This document shows positions 36,470 to 49,087 of a stretch of 64,000 nt of DNA, piece by piece. A program made the translations under genes and the position numbers. Numbering within the stretch: position 1 is the first letter of the stretch; each line of letters begins with the position of its first letter. Source of the DNA: Omphiscola glabra (Eukaryota > Mollusca > Gastropoda > Lymnaeidae); contig OZ024808.1 in the NCBI GenBank assembly GCA_964017045.1, forward strand, positions 8,069,284 through 8,133,283. Reading direction: 5' to 3'. The notes below the pieces were generated by a model. It saw only the letters and a program-made list of their open reading frames with translations. It had not been told where the DNA came from and did not search any database.

Positions 36470-38800
36470 GATTTTTTATAGAATCAAAGGTCCATGAAAT
36501 AAACTAATTACATGAAAGAAATCAGTGCCACTACTTAATTGATGGGATACTGAAAACGTCCTGAAATAAATATGGAATTGTTAATAATAAATTATTCAAA
36601 TATAACGTCCTAAAAATAAATATAGAATTATTAATAAATTATTCAAATATAGAGTCAAAACAGATAACAAAAAAATGGTTCATAGTTAGTTTGTAAATGA
36701 ATTACAAACAATAAATGTTAAACCAATACTAATAATATTAACCTGTAACTGTATGAGATGAAGAATTTAAAATATTCTGAAAATTAAAAAAAAGAGGAAA
36801 AATAATTTTTTTAAATGTATTCCAAAAGAAAATGTCATAGGTTCACATTTAATGTAATGATACCCAATAAATATTTCATCGACGCTGTTTTAATTATAAC
36901 CAATACCGATACTATCATATGAAATTTAACAGTTACCTTTTTTTTTAAAGAAGATATATGTCCTGAAAATGAAAAATTAAATTAAAAAAATATGAAAGAT
37001 TGAAAAATAAAAATTTGAAAGTCAAAATGAAAACCAATAGTTCTCACACAAAATAATGTTCTAAATAAATGAGGAGTCCATTCACAAACCCTACTAAGTG
37101 CCTTTTTTTGATCTAGAGAAAAATGAGTTTCTTTTAAATTAATTTATATAGCAAATATAGCATTTAAATATTTTTAATAGTGAATTTTAGACTTACTTAA
37201 AGCATTTTAATCATTAAATACACAAAATACTGCATATTGACACTTAATTAACCAGCCAAGATAGCTAACTCATTTATTTCAAAAAAGTGACTGAGCAGGT
37301 TTCGCAATTGGTCTCCTCAAATGCTAACATTAAAAGAAAAGATACGAGTCTGAAAAATAAAAATTGGAGAAGTATTAGAGTAATGAAGACAAAATAAACA
37401 AAAAATATTTAAAAGATCAATGGTTCCTACAATAAAAATATTTCTACAAATTATAAAATTCTAAATCAATGCAAACTGTATTAAACAATAGCATTATAGG
37501 TTAAGGTAACAATCTGAAAAAAAAAATATGAAAAAAAGGTATTAAAAAAGTAATCAAGACGAAATAAAAATCAATGGTCACTACATTAAATATTTTCACA
37601 AAATAATTTTCTAAATAAATACTTATACCCGGTACTAATATTAACATTTACCTGTATCTGAAGAAGAACTAAAAATATTCTGAAAAGAAAAAAAAAGTGA
37701 AATTTTTTTTTAAAAATGTATTCCAAAAGTTCCAAAAACAAAATTGTCAGGTACATACATTCACTGTAACAACACATTTTATATCATAGTTGTTATTAAT
37801 TATAAATTAATACTATAATAAGAAAACAATTAATAGTATTAATAGTTACATTTTTTAAAAAGAAAATAGACGTCCTGAAAAAGAAAAAAGGAACATTTCA
37901 ACAAAAAAGTGAAAAGCAAATCAATAGTTCAAAAATTGATGAGCAAATCAATAGTTCATACATGCTAAAGTATTCACACAAAATAATTTTCTAAATCAAT
38001 GCAAACAGTAATTAACACTAAACTAAAGGTTAAGATAACAGCCTGAAAAAAAAAATTTGAAAAGTATTAAAAAAGAAATCAAGTCGAAATAAAAATTCTT
38101 ACATTAATATATTTACACAAAATAATTTTCTAAAGAAAATGCAAACAGTAACTAATACAAACTTTAAAAGAAAAGATTACAGCCTGAAAAAGAAAAATGT
38201 GAAAAGTAATTAAAAAGTAATAAAGTCAAAACGGTTCTTACATTAATATATTTACACAACATACGTTTCTAAATAAATACAAACAGTAACTAATAAAAAC
38301 ATTAAAAGAAAAGAAAACAGTCTGAAAAATAAAAGTTTGAAAAGTATTAAAAAAGTAATCAAGACAAAAGATAAAAAAAGGTTTTAAAAAATACAAAAAT
38401 CAATGGTTCCTACATTAAATACATATCTACACATTATAATTTTTTAAATTAATTCAAACAGCATTAAAAAAACTAGAATGAAAAGTTAATGTAAGAGCCT
38501 GAAATGGAATAAGGAGATATTAAAAAAAAAAAATCCAGTCAAAATTAAACAACAAAAACAAGGGTTCATAGTATTTTTAAGTATTTACACAATAAAATCT
38601 ATAAATAAATGGTAAAAATTATTTACTCTAGCATGAAAAGTAAACAAAATAGCCTGAAAAAGAAAAATGGGATAATTATTAACAAAATCAGTTAATAAAT
38701 TGTGAAAGTATCTACCAAATTATTTTATGAATCTAAAAATTATTAACAGAAGCATTAAAATTAAATGTAACGAAGCATGCTGGAAAGGAAAAATTAGCAA
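36470..38800. repeat. AT-rich degenerate array, about 140-170 bp period, splice-site-like on the minus strand
   Basis: About 12-14 diverged units share, on the plus strand, a CCTGAAAAAGAAAAATG-like motif (for example near 36,960, 37,346, 37,511, 37,671, 37,871, 38,040, 38,178, 38,318, 38,494, 38,652 and 38,770). Other shared motifs are ACACAAAATAATTTTCTAAA and GCAAACAGTAA. On the minus strand the first motif becomes TTTTTCTTTTTCAG, a strong acceptor. In some units a GTAAAT/GTTAAT donor follows after 27-34 bases. Confidence 0.7.
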
Positions 38801-40016
38801 AATGTTTTTTTAATGTACCCAATAGACAAAACCAAATAGCAACAAATTATGAAATCATCTAAATAAAATGAAAATCTCCCATTAGGGCATCTGCAATTAA
38901 AAAAGTCACTGGAATAATCTGAATGTCATCTACAATATAAACTACACGACAACACTTCTTTTTGTTTTTTGTTACCACTGCAACTACTTCCCCCTGAAAG
39001 ACCTTGTCTTCTCCATCTACATGCCAAAAATGCCTGATAGGTAAGGGCAGGCAGTCTACAGAGTTCTGAAACAATTCACTACAATTTTCTTTAGTACCTT
39101 GGAGAAGACTAGACAAAACATCATCATCCAACCCTAATCCAGTTTCCAGACAGTTTCTAATGTTTCTTTCTAATTTATTTCTATCTGTCTTATCCCTTTC
39201 TGCGCTAATTCTGTCTGTCTAAAAATAAACATACTGTCTCTTTAACTTATCCCTACACTTAAGAACTTTTACATGCCTACGTGCAAAGTTAATTACAAAA
39301 GAAATCATCCTAACCTGCTCTGAACTGGGTTTTCCTACCAACCATTCCATTGTCTTATTGGCCTGACACTTCACCTTGGCATCAACAAAAGTGATGGATG
39401 CGTTGGGTGCTCTCTTAACCTGGGCATCCACCATTCCCAACACACGCTCACAGAAGATGTTGTGAACTGGAGCAGATGAAGTCTTGGCCATCAGTTCTGG
39501 TTGGGGGTCCGCCAGCTCACCATCAGTGTAATCCGCCAGCTCACCATCAGTATAATCCCCCAGCTGCCTATTGAGAACATTTAAAAAACATTTTGCAAGT
39601 AACAAAATTGTAAAAGAAAACCGTTCTGATGTCTCCTCAGAGTGGCTCCTCAGCTTCAGCAGGACATCATCCACCCCCAGCTGGTTGTTGAAAACGTCAT
39701 GGTCCATGGTGAGGACCAAGGCTGGGGTATCTTCAGTCTCCTTCAACGTGAGCATGCACGTTTTGATGAGTGGAGTCTGTGATAAAAAGAAAATAATGGG
39801 CTTCTTAATGGGCATGTAATATTTTTAAAAAATTATAATGGTGGCTATAGCCAAATAATGAATACATACCATTTCCAAATGCTTTAATCCAACAGTATTC
39901 TTGTAGAATGTGGTCATCCAGGGACCAGTCAAGAGCTTCCCAAAGAGACCTACCATATAAAATATATTATAATTTAGGAAACAATACAAACATGTAAAAT
40001 ATGGATAAAGTACATG

Positions 40017-43000
40017 GGGGCTGTCCATTAGTAATGTCAACAAGTTTTTGGTGATTTTTACCTCCCCCCCCCTTGTCAACAACTTGTCAAACTTCCAGAG
40101 ACCCCCCTATAAAATTACGTCAACATTTGATTACACCCCCCCCCCCCCCCCCCCCACAAAATAAAAATAAAATGGAAAAAAAAATAATTTTTAAATAGAC
40201 TAGTTTACAACTACAACAAAAAAGTGAATAAAAGTAAAATGTTTAGAAAAAAAAGTTTAATAAACTTTGAACTTATGAACATATTTCTAACTACAAAGGC
40301 TTACTCTAAACAGAAAAGAGATTATAGGGTTTACAAAAATGTATACACAGTACACGTTTAAATTATGAACATATTTCAAATTAATATAACACTTTAAAGA
40401 CTATTTGAATATTTACAAAGACTAAAGTTAAAATATAAATACAATTTTAATTTATTAACATATTTTTTTACAAACAAATCCAAATCTTATATTCTAGCCT
40501 CTATATCTTCCCATGGAGATTTCAAATGTTCCTCAATTGTTATTATTGGCATAGGATTCTTTCTGGCTGAATAATTTCTTGTGGAACCGAAACACCAGAC
40601 AAGTCAACATTTTCTTCATCTAGCCATTCTACACTTAGCATCTCCCCATGAGCAATAATTGCCATGAGCTCTCTCTGTCTTTTGGCAGCCACTCGCATTG
40701 GACGAATTCTTTGCTGTTGGCACTGTTGGGGTGCAAGTAGTATTTGACTGGGCCCAGGCATACATTGTTGTTGCTGTTGAACGTGCTTCTTTAACATGGC
40801 TTGCGAAGCAACATAAAGGTGACAGATTTTACAGATCCGTTCAAACAATAGCAACTGAATATATATCATATGGAAGAATTTTGAATGCTTTTGCCAATCG
40901 AGGTATTATGTTTTCAACTTTCACAGACTGACTGAAGAAAAGAGATTGAAATCTATGTGAGTTTATATCAGATACATCTGGTGCTTTAAGGCCCTCATTA
41001 GTTTGGCAGACTGGAATTGGTGAGGGGGGATAAATCTATCAGCAATAATATCAAAGTACGAGCTTCTAATCGGTTGGCAACAAGTTAAATCACAACATTT
41101 GACAATTTGTAGAAAGTACTGATTTGTTCTTACATGGTTTTGGCACCAAACTTGATCTTTGATTATTAAATTTTCAACTTCAAGCTCAGACTTTTCAGGC
41201 ACAATATACTCTGCCACTGTTGAAAAATTGTCTATGCTTACTTGCTTCCATATTTCTGTCAATGTTTCGCCAGCATATTTGAAGTTTAATTTTTCCAACT
41301 CTTCATCAATTGTTCGACCTTGTGTGTCAAGGTGGCTTCCAAAATGTTTATGTGGCAAAATTAGTCCAGACAGTTCTCGACTAAGAGGAGCCATTCGCCT
41401 TTCTACTTGATTAAACGCACTTCTATCCGGCGCATTCGCTGCTACAAACATTGCATCAATGTTCTGCTTTACAAAATGATGGATGGCCACATCAATAACT
41501 TTTTGATACCTTGGATTTTCATCAGGTCCACCATCAACAGACATAATAAGAATCGGTTTGATCAACTTGTTGCTTGGATCCTTTGTAACAATGTCAAACT
41601 CTTCCAATTCAAGTAGCCTTTCATAGTCCAGTACATGGCTATAAGCTGCTGAAGAGCAATGCTTGCCTGATCTGATGGCTATGTAAGTTGGGCCTGCATA
41701 TGTTACAGCTTCGGGTTTACCTAAACCGTCTTTTTGGATTTCAATGCCAGCATAAACAGATGGTATGAGTTTGTGTCTAGATGCTACTAACCAGTCGTGA
41801 TCAGGCAATGTAACGCGGTATTCGACATGCATTAAAAGTGGAGCTTGCTTGTTAGCTGCTGTCGAACCAATGGGGACTCTGGCTTTGTCATCTCGACTGA
41901 TGAAGCATAATTCTTTAGGTCCCAACAAAGAAGCCACTTCCTCTAGGTGATTCAAAGTAGCTGTAGAAAACCTACCATCAATGTGTTTTGAGTGTAAATC
42001 ATTTTGTGCTCAAATTAACTTCACTGGTACAGTTGTTACATGGCGTTTGCCTTCCGATGATAAACTTTGTTTTGGCATGAGCCGAGTATAAACAGCACTT
42101 CTAATTATTTGAAAACCTTGAATCTTTAATTGTTCTGTCAAATCATCGAGATTTCTAACACTACGATAAATACCACTCTGTCTTTTGTCATGAGCAGCAA
42201 ACCCATACAATGCAATGTCAACAATGGTTTTTAAAAGGGTGGCTGATCTTATTCAATTGTTGGTCGACCAGCTTTCTTTCGGATCTTCAATTGACTGCTG
42301 ACGTCAGGATTTTCAGCACAAATTTGAGCTAGTTTCTTTTTTCGGAATATCTTCTGCTTTTCTTGTTCATATTTCTTTCTTTTCAGTTTCTTTTCTAGCT
42401 CATCAACCTTAAATTTTTTTTCTTTTAGTTCCTTTTCCTGATCTGAACTTAAAACACCACTTTTTTTTCGTTTATACAAGCCAATCAAATCGCTCTTGAA
42501 GATGCTTATCTGACTCTGTAATTCATCTTGTACTTTTGCTTTGTATTTTACAGATTTTCCATCACAAGTAGTACTGGATGGACCAGCTTCTAAATCGATT
42601 TCTATGTGGTCTTGTTGAATGGTTTGTGTTTGATGTTTCACAACTTCTTTTTCAATTTTTACATTTGTGGCTGCTTTTTTAGGAAGGACATCTACACTCT
42701 TCATAGACTGATCTGCCCAGAAGCTCATTAATGTTGCCTTTTTTTTCTGTGCTAAGGCGGCATAACTATTCAATAACGAATCTACTTTTGTTGTCAAATC
42801 GTCCTCTTTTTTCAATCTATTCCAAATTTTAGTTACCTCTCCTTGACAGTCTTGCTTACACTTGTTGGGAAATGCCTTTACATATGCTTCATACAACAAC
42901 TTGTGAAAGTTTGGTTTCTCCATTGTAAATCTAAAACAAAAAAAGAAATGATTTAAAAATTGTTTTAATTCAATTGTTAATAAATTTGTTATTTAAAAAA

Positions 43001-43666
43001 ACAAAACAACAAACAATTAGGCCTAGACCTATTTAACAATATTTCATAATTCTGAACATTCTAGACATGTTATGTATTTGTAAGATTTCAAATAAGTCCT
43101 AGATAATGTTAAATATTTATCATAATTTATGTACTGTACAGAGTCACATCCGTGAATGTGCCAATCCTCCTCACTTTAACTTTAGACCTAATCCAATATC
43201 ACAGTGAAAGCCAATTATTTCTAATAGAGTCTAGTATTACCTATAATGCATTTTATAATTTATATAGACATTTAAATAATATAATGTAGACTGTGTACTT
43301 ACATAAATCTTTATTTGCACAGCAGACCAACAAACAACAACTTTGAAAAAAATAATAGTGTTACGAGTAACCATCTCGTGTGTGCATATTTCGTTCTGTG
43401 TGGGGTCTTTTTAAAGCACAGCACGGTTTTTAAAAAGTAGGAATATAGTTAGTTTAATTAAAATACTGAAGGTTGGGCGAGTATGTAACACAGGACTACA
43501 AACGCTGCCTAATTTTCCTTTGTTAAGAAATTAAATTTATTTAAAATAGTAACATTGTTGACGTCAACTTTTCTTGACCTCCCCCCCTCCCCCTTGCCAA
43601 CAATTGTCAAAAATTTTCAGACCCCCCCTCCCCCCTATTTTGTTGACATAATTAATGGACAGCCCC
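40017..43666 (-). mobile_element. 3.65-kb TIR transposon with GGGGCTGTCC ends
   Basis: The left end (40,017) and inverted right end (43,666) match at 25 of the outer 27 bases, starting GGGGCTGTCCATTA and continuing ATGTCAACAA. Subterminal C-rich blocks and repeated GTCAAC/GTCAAA motifs follow on each side. ATG flanks both ends (40,014-40,016 and 43,667-43,669), fitting a 3-bp target duplication. Inside, on the minus strand, is the broken transposase-like gene of the next entry. The element interrupts an exon of the older transposase-like gene, so it is the younger insertion. Confidence 0.8.
40487..42923 (-). pseudogene. Transposase-like protein (SVDGGPDENPR family), frameshifted
   Basis: The start at 42,923 opens a 224-codon block with a Lys/Glu-rich coiled coil ending KAGRPTIE (42,249). 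The frame then shifts to the block 42,267-40,966, broken by one TGA at 42,010-42,012. That block holds HDKRQSGIYRSVRNL, EGKRHVTTVPVK, FISRDDKARVPIG, LPDHDWLVASRHKLIPSVYA, GPTYIAIRSGKHCSS, MSVDGGPDENPRYQKVID, NQVERRMAPLSREL and LPHKHFGSHLD. The Asp/Glu/His-rich core fits an RNase H-like transposase, but residue roles are inferred. After further frame changes near 40,965 and 40,850 comes a C-terminal zinc-finger-like CKICHLYVASQAMLKKH, then a short tail ending at 40,487. The lesions mean this copy cannot encode a full protein. The superfamily is not assigned. Confidence 0.75.
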
Positions 43667-46205
43667 ATGAAGTATTGTAACATATCATCCTTCAGGTGAA
43701 CAATGATCCCAGCTAGGTGGAACAAAACTTGGAGTCTGTTCCCCACATAGCATACAATGACCCATGGGTTTAGCTTAGATCTCTCAAGAAAGGCCTTAAA
43801 TCCTGATGGGTCCCCTGATTTCATTTTGTATCTGTAGATGTAGAAAATATTTTAGTATTGGAAATTTAAAGGAACATACATTTAAAAAACAAAAAATTTT
43901 ATAAAAAAATTGAATATAATATACAAAATAATAATGTTTATATTTACCTCAATTTAAACAAAGCATAAACCAAATTAGCTGCGCAGCCTTCGCTTCCAAA
44001 AATATTACCCTTAAATCTCCCACTCAACGTCTAAAGCTTTGAGCTCCTTCCTGGCCTGGGTGGCCATGCCGTAGAGTGGGTGTAAGTGACACTTCAGCTG
44101 CACTAGTTTCTTGCCTAGGGACTCTTCCAGCTGCTGAGACACACACATATTCACCCGAGCTCGATCACTTAGCGTTGCCTGGAGAGAGAGATTAAAAGTA
44201 TACAGCAACATTTGCTGTTGAATTTTATGGAAGCTCGAGTACACGGAGGCGACATCCTGAAGTGCATTCATGACTTGCTCCAGGTAATCCTCTGACTTAC
44301 CAACTGCTATTCCTGCTGTCTGGAGAGTCAGGTTCTGCCCATCAGCTGAAATGTTACAAGTGTTAATGTGCTGTCCGTCAAGTGGTGTAGAGTCTCAGGA
44401 TAACGTAACATTATTAGCCTTAAACAATACTTCACCGACTTGAAGGTCAGAGAGGATTCACAGCTCATAGGTCATGGATGCTGCTGTGAATGCACAGGGG
44501 ATGTCTGACAAGGACTGTCCAGCCAGCTCTCGGACAATGAAGTCAATCACTGTTCCAGCTTTATCCACAGGCACCTGATTTAAAATGCAATTATATATAT
44601 ACATATCCTTATGGGATTTTATATGTATATCTTTGCCTACGAACTTTACCTTGGGTGTCTGGTGATTTTGCAGATGTGGTAATGATGACTTTACCCTTTT
44701 CAGACGCCTCCATCAGTTCATCCACCTTCAAGAGTGCCTCTCTCCTTTCCTTCAACGTATCCCGAGTGTGGACTTCAAATCAGAAACCTCCTGCTGTAGT
44801 AGGGTGATCTTCTTCTTCAGCATTGGGTTCCTTCTGCTCAGTAGACTGCACTTCTCTGTCTTTTTTGTTGATACTCCAAGCTCTCGCTCCAAGAATAGCA
44901 CTTTGGTCCTCAGTGCAGACTTCTCTTGCTTCAGGGTCTCCACTCTTTCACTCTTCCTCTTGATGGTCCCATTCCTCACTTTCTTTTTGGGGGACCTGCA
45001 AAGCAAGCTACATTTAGCTTTAGAATTAACTTCCTTTACCTTGTTCTCCAGAAACCGGCACCTGGCTATAGACCTTTGCCTCATGGAATGACACTGACTA
45101 CAGTCAGTACGCAACTTCTTTACATGTGGCAGGCCTTCATTCTGTGAAAAAAATATTTACTCTGTGCCCCTGGAGTTTCTGGCCGCCACAGTACCTGTGG
45201 AAGTAAGCTTACATTGGTTATATCTCGAGTAGCTGGAGTTGCCTGCTGCTAAATTACCTGTGGAAGGGAACAATCATTGTGTGTTACTATAGTTGTAGCA
45301 TCAATATTGCTGAAAGGCAAAAGATTATTCTTCTTGTTAACAGGCACTACAACTGGCTGCAACAAAATATTTTGGATTTTATTCCAATTAATTTCAATTC
45401 CTTTTTTAAAAATAGAAAGCTTTTTATACAATCTTGACACATATGTACGCATTGCAGCTTTGTTAGAAACATAGTTGCTATCCTTCTGTTGGAAGGCCTC
45501 ATCAAGAGCAGAAATGGCCGCTTTCATGCCCTCTGTTTTGTTCAGTACACTACTGTACAGATAGATAGCATAGCCATTTCTTTTCACACTTGAGGTTGCA
45601 TCTTGGGCAAAGCTTGCCAGAAATAGGTTAAAATCCTCCATAGTCACTGACATTTCTAGAAATTACCAACTGAAAAGAAAAAATTAAAACAAATTAAAAT
45701 CTACAACATTTGCAAACCATTTTCAAATAGTATAAATATAATTAAAACAAATTTTATATTTCAATTTCTTTTTATATTTCAATTTGAATTAGAGTTAGGT
45801 TATGGGCATGGCTATACTATATAATATGTTTGTTTGGGTTTTTTTGGTTAATTTATTTACAAATTCATATAATCCTAATAAATAATAAATAAATTATAAT
45901 ATTGCATGTAGAATAATTGACAAACCTACAGACAAACGTAATTAATATTATTGACTAATTAATACTATAGGGGCCATCCATAAATGACGTCACGCAAATT
46001 TAGCCGATTTTTGACCCCCCCCCCTCCCCCCATCGTCATAAATCGTCACAGAAAGTTAGACCCCCTCTAAAATATAACGTCACAAATCTCTACCCCCCCC
46101 TATAAAAAATCCCTGTGTCCACTACTGTCCTTTACAAGCCCTTAAGAAAGTCACCTCCTGTGGATATCAAATTACTGCACCTGTGTCAGAAACACTTCAC
46201 TAGAA

Positions 46206-47103
46206 CAGTGGTTCTTATCCAGCGGTAAAAGTACCTCCCCATCCCTGAGGTGCGGAAGACTAGAAAAGTGCATTCAGTGGCGTAGCCAGAGGGGTGCGTA
46301 CCGCACAGGGGTGACACCATCTCAGGGTGACACCATCTCAGGGGGGTGACATCAAATTGAAAAATTGCCTATTTACAGAGCACACAATGCTCGGTCTAAC
46401 CGAAATTCATAAAAGGATAACAGATGGCACGTACATTTTCCACCCATGTAACCAAACAAGATTCGTTTTTTATTAAAATTTCAAAGGTGATGCGTCAGCA
46501 GTTTGGTTACCTTATTTTTAGGTCAGAAACACACCGTTTTGACCATGTTTCAACGCCGAATGAAGTGTTTGGTAACTTTTGTATGTGACAGGAAGCTATA
46601 ATTATCTAAAATCTGAGAAGGAAAACTATCCTTTGATAACATTCTAATAACAATAAGCAATTCTAAGTACATGTCACAGTTCTTAAATACATTTAGCTCC
46701 TGATCTTCAATACTGTGGACTAAGTTTAACAAGAAGAATTACATCGTGTAAGTCGAGGGTGGAGGGTTGACACCACTAGCTTACTGGACCGGGTGACACC
46801 AACCCCAGCTACGCCACTGGTTGTAATTGCTGCCATTGCTAGCTGTTGCTGCTTTTTTTTAAAAAATAATTTGTATCCATTTAGATTAGCAGCAGTAAAT
46901 GTCTTTCTTGTGAATTTTGTTGGCGCATTGCTTTTATTGGTAATTTTTTCCCTTGCTTATAAAGTTAATGAAAGAAATAAAACTGCGATGAATAAATTGT
47001 TGAGTTATTTTTAATTTTATTACAATATAATTTATATGTTTGGGGGGGGGGTGTTTTAAACGGAGTGGGCCAGCAGGGCTGCAAAAAATGTTAAGAATCC
47101 CTG
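46206..47103. mobile_element. hAT-type element (middle layer of the nest)
   Basis: Left CAGTGGTTCTTATCC and inverted right CAGGGATTCTTAACA ends, flanked by octamers CACTAGAA and CTCTAGAG (6 of 8 match). It contains the next element. No transposase was seen. Confidence 0.6.
46275..46819. mobile_element. CAGTGGCGTAGC-end element (innermost layer)
   Basis: CAGTGGCGTAGC at 46,275 and its exact inverse GCTACGCCACTG ending at 46,819; GGGGTGACACC occurs near both ends. No clear target duplication. Confidence 0.65.
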
Positions 47104-47540
47104 CTCTAGAGCATGTACTAGGATACCCCCCGGCCCCTGCCCTAGAGCATTTACCACCACCCACCCACCCCAAGGTCAACCATTGTATTCTTTCAATTCC
47201 ACTTCCTCTGGATGACTCCTGTGTCCACATTTAGCCATACATTCTCACAACTGGCATGGCAACCACACCCCCAGTTCCCTCCTCCATGGTGTCTTGTAAC
47301 CTGATTCTCTCAGTCTCAGTGATAGTAGTTTAAAAATAAAATAATGATTTTTGTATAAAAGAATATGTTAAAAATGTCAATTATTTAGGGTTATTAAGTG
47401 CAATTCTTTACTACAATATTCTACTTTTCATGTGACGTCACATTGCTTGAGAGTCCCCCCCTCCCCCTCGTCACACATCATCACAAAAATCTGACCCCCC
47501 TCCCCCCCCCAGACGCGTGACGTCATTTATGGATGGCCCC

Positions 47541-49000
47541 ATAGTATAAAGTATTACTAAGACAAAGACTAAAAAAGTACTAGATAGTAATAAATAGTAA
47601 CTAAGTTTACTAAGTTAGTGAACTGAAGGTCTAATTTTATTTAATTAATTTTAATTCACAAATGACAGTAAATTAAATATTTATGAATTATTAGATTTAC
47701 ATTTAAACAATTTATATCCAATTAAGTATTGAATAATAATAACAATTATCGGTATTTCCAAAACATTGATTATTAAATTCCGTAACTATCGATAACTGCA
47801 CCGCCACCCCTAGGCGGAAAATGGGAGAAAAGAGAATTTGGAGTTTTGGTCACCCAAGTTAGTTTTTTTTTGCGGTTACTTGAGTGCAGCCTCATTAACT
47901 ATACTAAGCTATAACAATCAATTAATATATTAAAATATGGTAGCGTATGTTCTTTTAGTGATATCGTTTCTACAAAAAATGTATATAAGCTTTTATTCAC
48001 TTACCGGTCGCTTTTTGTTAAACAGCGTCAACACGACAATGGTGACGAAAACAGCTTTTTTATGCAAATTTGATGCTCGAGGTTATTTATAGAGGTCAAC
48101 AAAAGCATTCTTCAAAAAGTAGGTAGGTCAAAGGCTTATGCCTCATTTTATGTCATGCTCAGAACGGTGCGTGTACAAGTATTGAGATCCCTACTTAGGA
48201 ATTCATCTCAGTCAATTTAGGGTTTCCTAGAGGACTAGACTGATTTTGGATTATAAAATTAGTTTTTTTGAAGCAGCTAGCTCAATTGAGTCACGACAAA
48301 AAAACAAAATGGATCTACCACTTGAGACTTGAGCGTGGGCTACGATAAAATCCAGTTGTTCCGATTTGAAGTGATATTTAATTTTAATTAGGGCCTATTT
48401 AAACTTACTTTACTTACAATTATGTTTTTATGACATTGATTGTGTATGACATATTCATTTAGCATATATTATATATAATACAAATAATCCAAAGCAATAT
48501 TTTAAAATAGAAATACTAAAACAAAACAAAAAATAAAAATGAATGACAGTGGACTGAGTGGTAGATTACCTTAAATCCTTTTTATAAAAATTTTGTAAAT
48601 TCTTAACTAAATTTTTTTTTTAATTTACCAAAGTTAGCTCCACTAGTTTCACTACTGGATACGGGGCATTGGCATAGCTAGGGTTATTACCATCAGGGAC
48701 ATGATTGTAATTTATGTACACACATATTCTTTCTTTATTTCTTTCGATTCACATCTGGCAGAAGTAAAACTTGTTGACGAGAGTTATTCCCCTTTAAAAA
48801 GTATCCAACTTACGATTCGCACTTCTAACATTAATTTTGGAATGTGCCGATAATATCAGGGTTAAAATTGGGAAACATGCTGTCCACTGACTTTTAAATC
48901 AAATTTAATTGCCAGAAATTTTCACTATTCATTTAAAATATTTAATGCCTTTAAAAGAGTGAGTCTCCTAGGATTAGAATGCCAGTGGGCCCATGCCATG
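47541..49000. other. AT-rich spacer, nothing recognised
   Basis: No supported gene. A single GGCATAGCTAGGG patch at about 48,672 may be an element remnant. Confidence 0.35.
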
Positions 49001-49017
49001 AGTATGAGACGCTATTG

Positions 49018-49087
49018 CCTCCCCCCCCCCCCTTTTTAAGTTTTTTTTTTCTTTTTCGGAGCATGACGTACAATATGAACGGCCCCT
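49018..49087. mobile_element. Solo right end of a GGGGCCGTCC-family element
   Basis: A poly-C block, then GCATGACGTAC and GAACGGCCCC, which inverts to GGGGCCGTTC..GTACGTCATG. No partner end was seen. Confidence 0.45.

Larger units (their letters stand above)
38859..45653 (-). pseudogene. Decayed multi-exon transposase-like gene (family not assigned), split by a transposon
   Basis: Coding blocks lie in order on the minus strand. 45,653-45,255 is an N-terminal domain ending at a CAG|GTAATT donor. 45,141-44,650 is a Cys/coiled-coil block (TDCSQCHSMRQ, then K/E-rich helix) with one frame change near 44,760. 44,574-43,950 holds AGTVIDFIVRELAGQ, DSTPLDGQHINTC and CHLHPLYGMATQ, with in-frame TGA codons after MTYEL and after NNVTLS, and a frame change near 44,010. 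43,834-43,670 has VCYVGNRLQVLFHLAGI. After the inserted element come 39,955-39,870 (LFGKLLTGPWMTTFY), 39,779-39,222 (NIFCERVLGMVDAQVKR, ANKTMEWLVG), a TAG, and 39,218-38,862. Acceptors and donors border most blocks. The pattern resembles uncharacterised, presumably transposon-derived proteins of invertebrates and fish. I cannot name the superfamily or point to a proven catalytic triad. The stops and shifts make it a pseudogene. Confidence 0.6.
45970..47540. mobile_element. Non-autonomous GGGGCCATCC-end element (outermost of a three-level nest)
   Basis: The outer 26 bases at each end are identical inverted repeats (GGGGCCATCCATAAATGACG then TCACGC), followed by C-rich tracts and GTCAC motifs. 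ATA flanks both ends (45,967-45,969 and 47,541-47,543). The end layout parallels the 40,017-43,666 transposon, so it could be a non-autonomous relative. It contains two further elements. Confidence 0.8.

Noticed and set aside
43564..43824. An 86-codon minus-strand frame taken as one gene
   Set aside because: It fuses the older transposase-like exon with the terminal repeat of the inserted element; only the part above 43,669 is original coding sequence.
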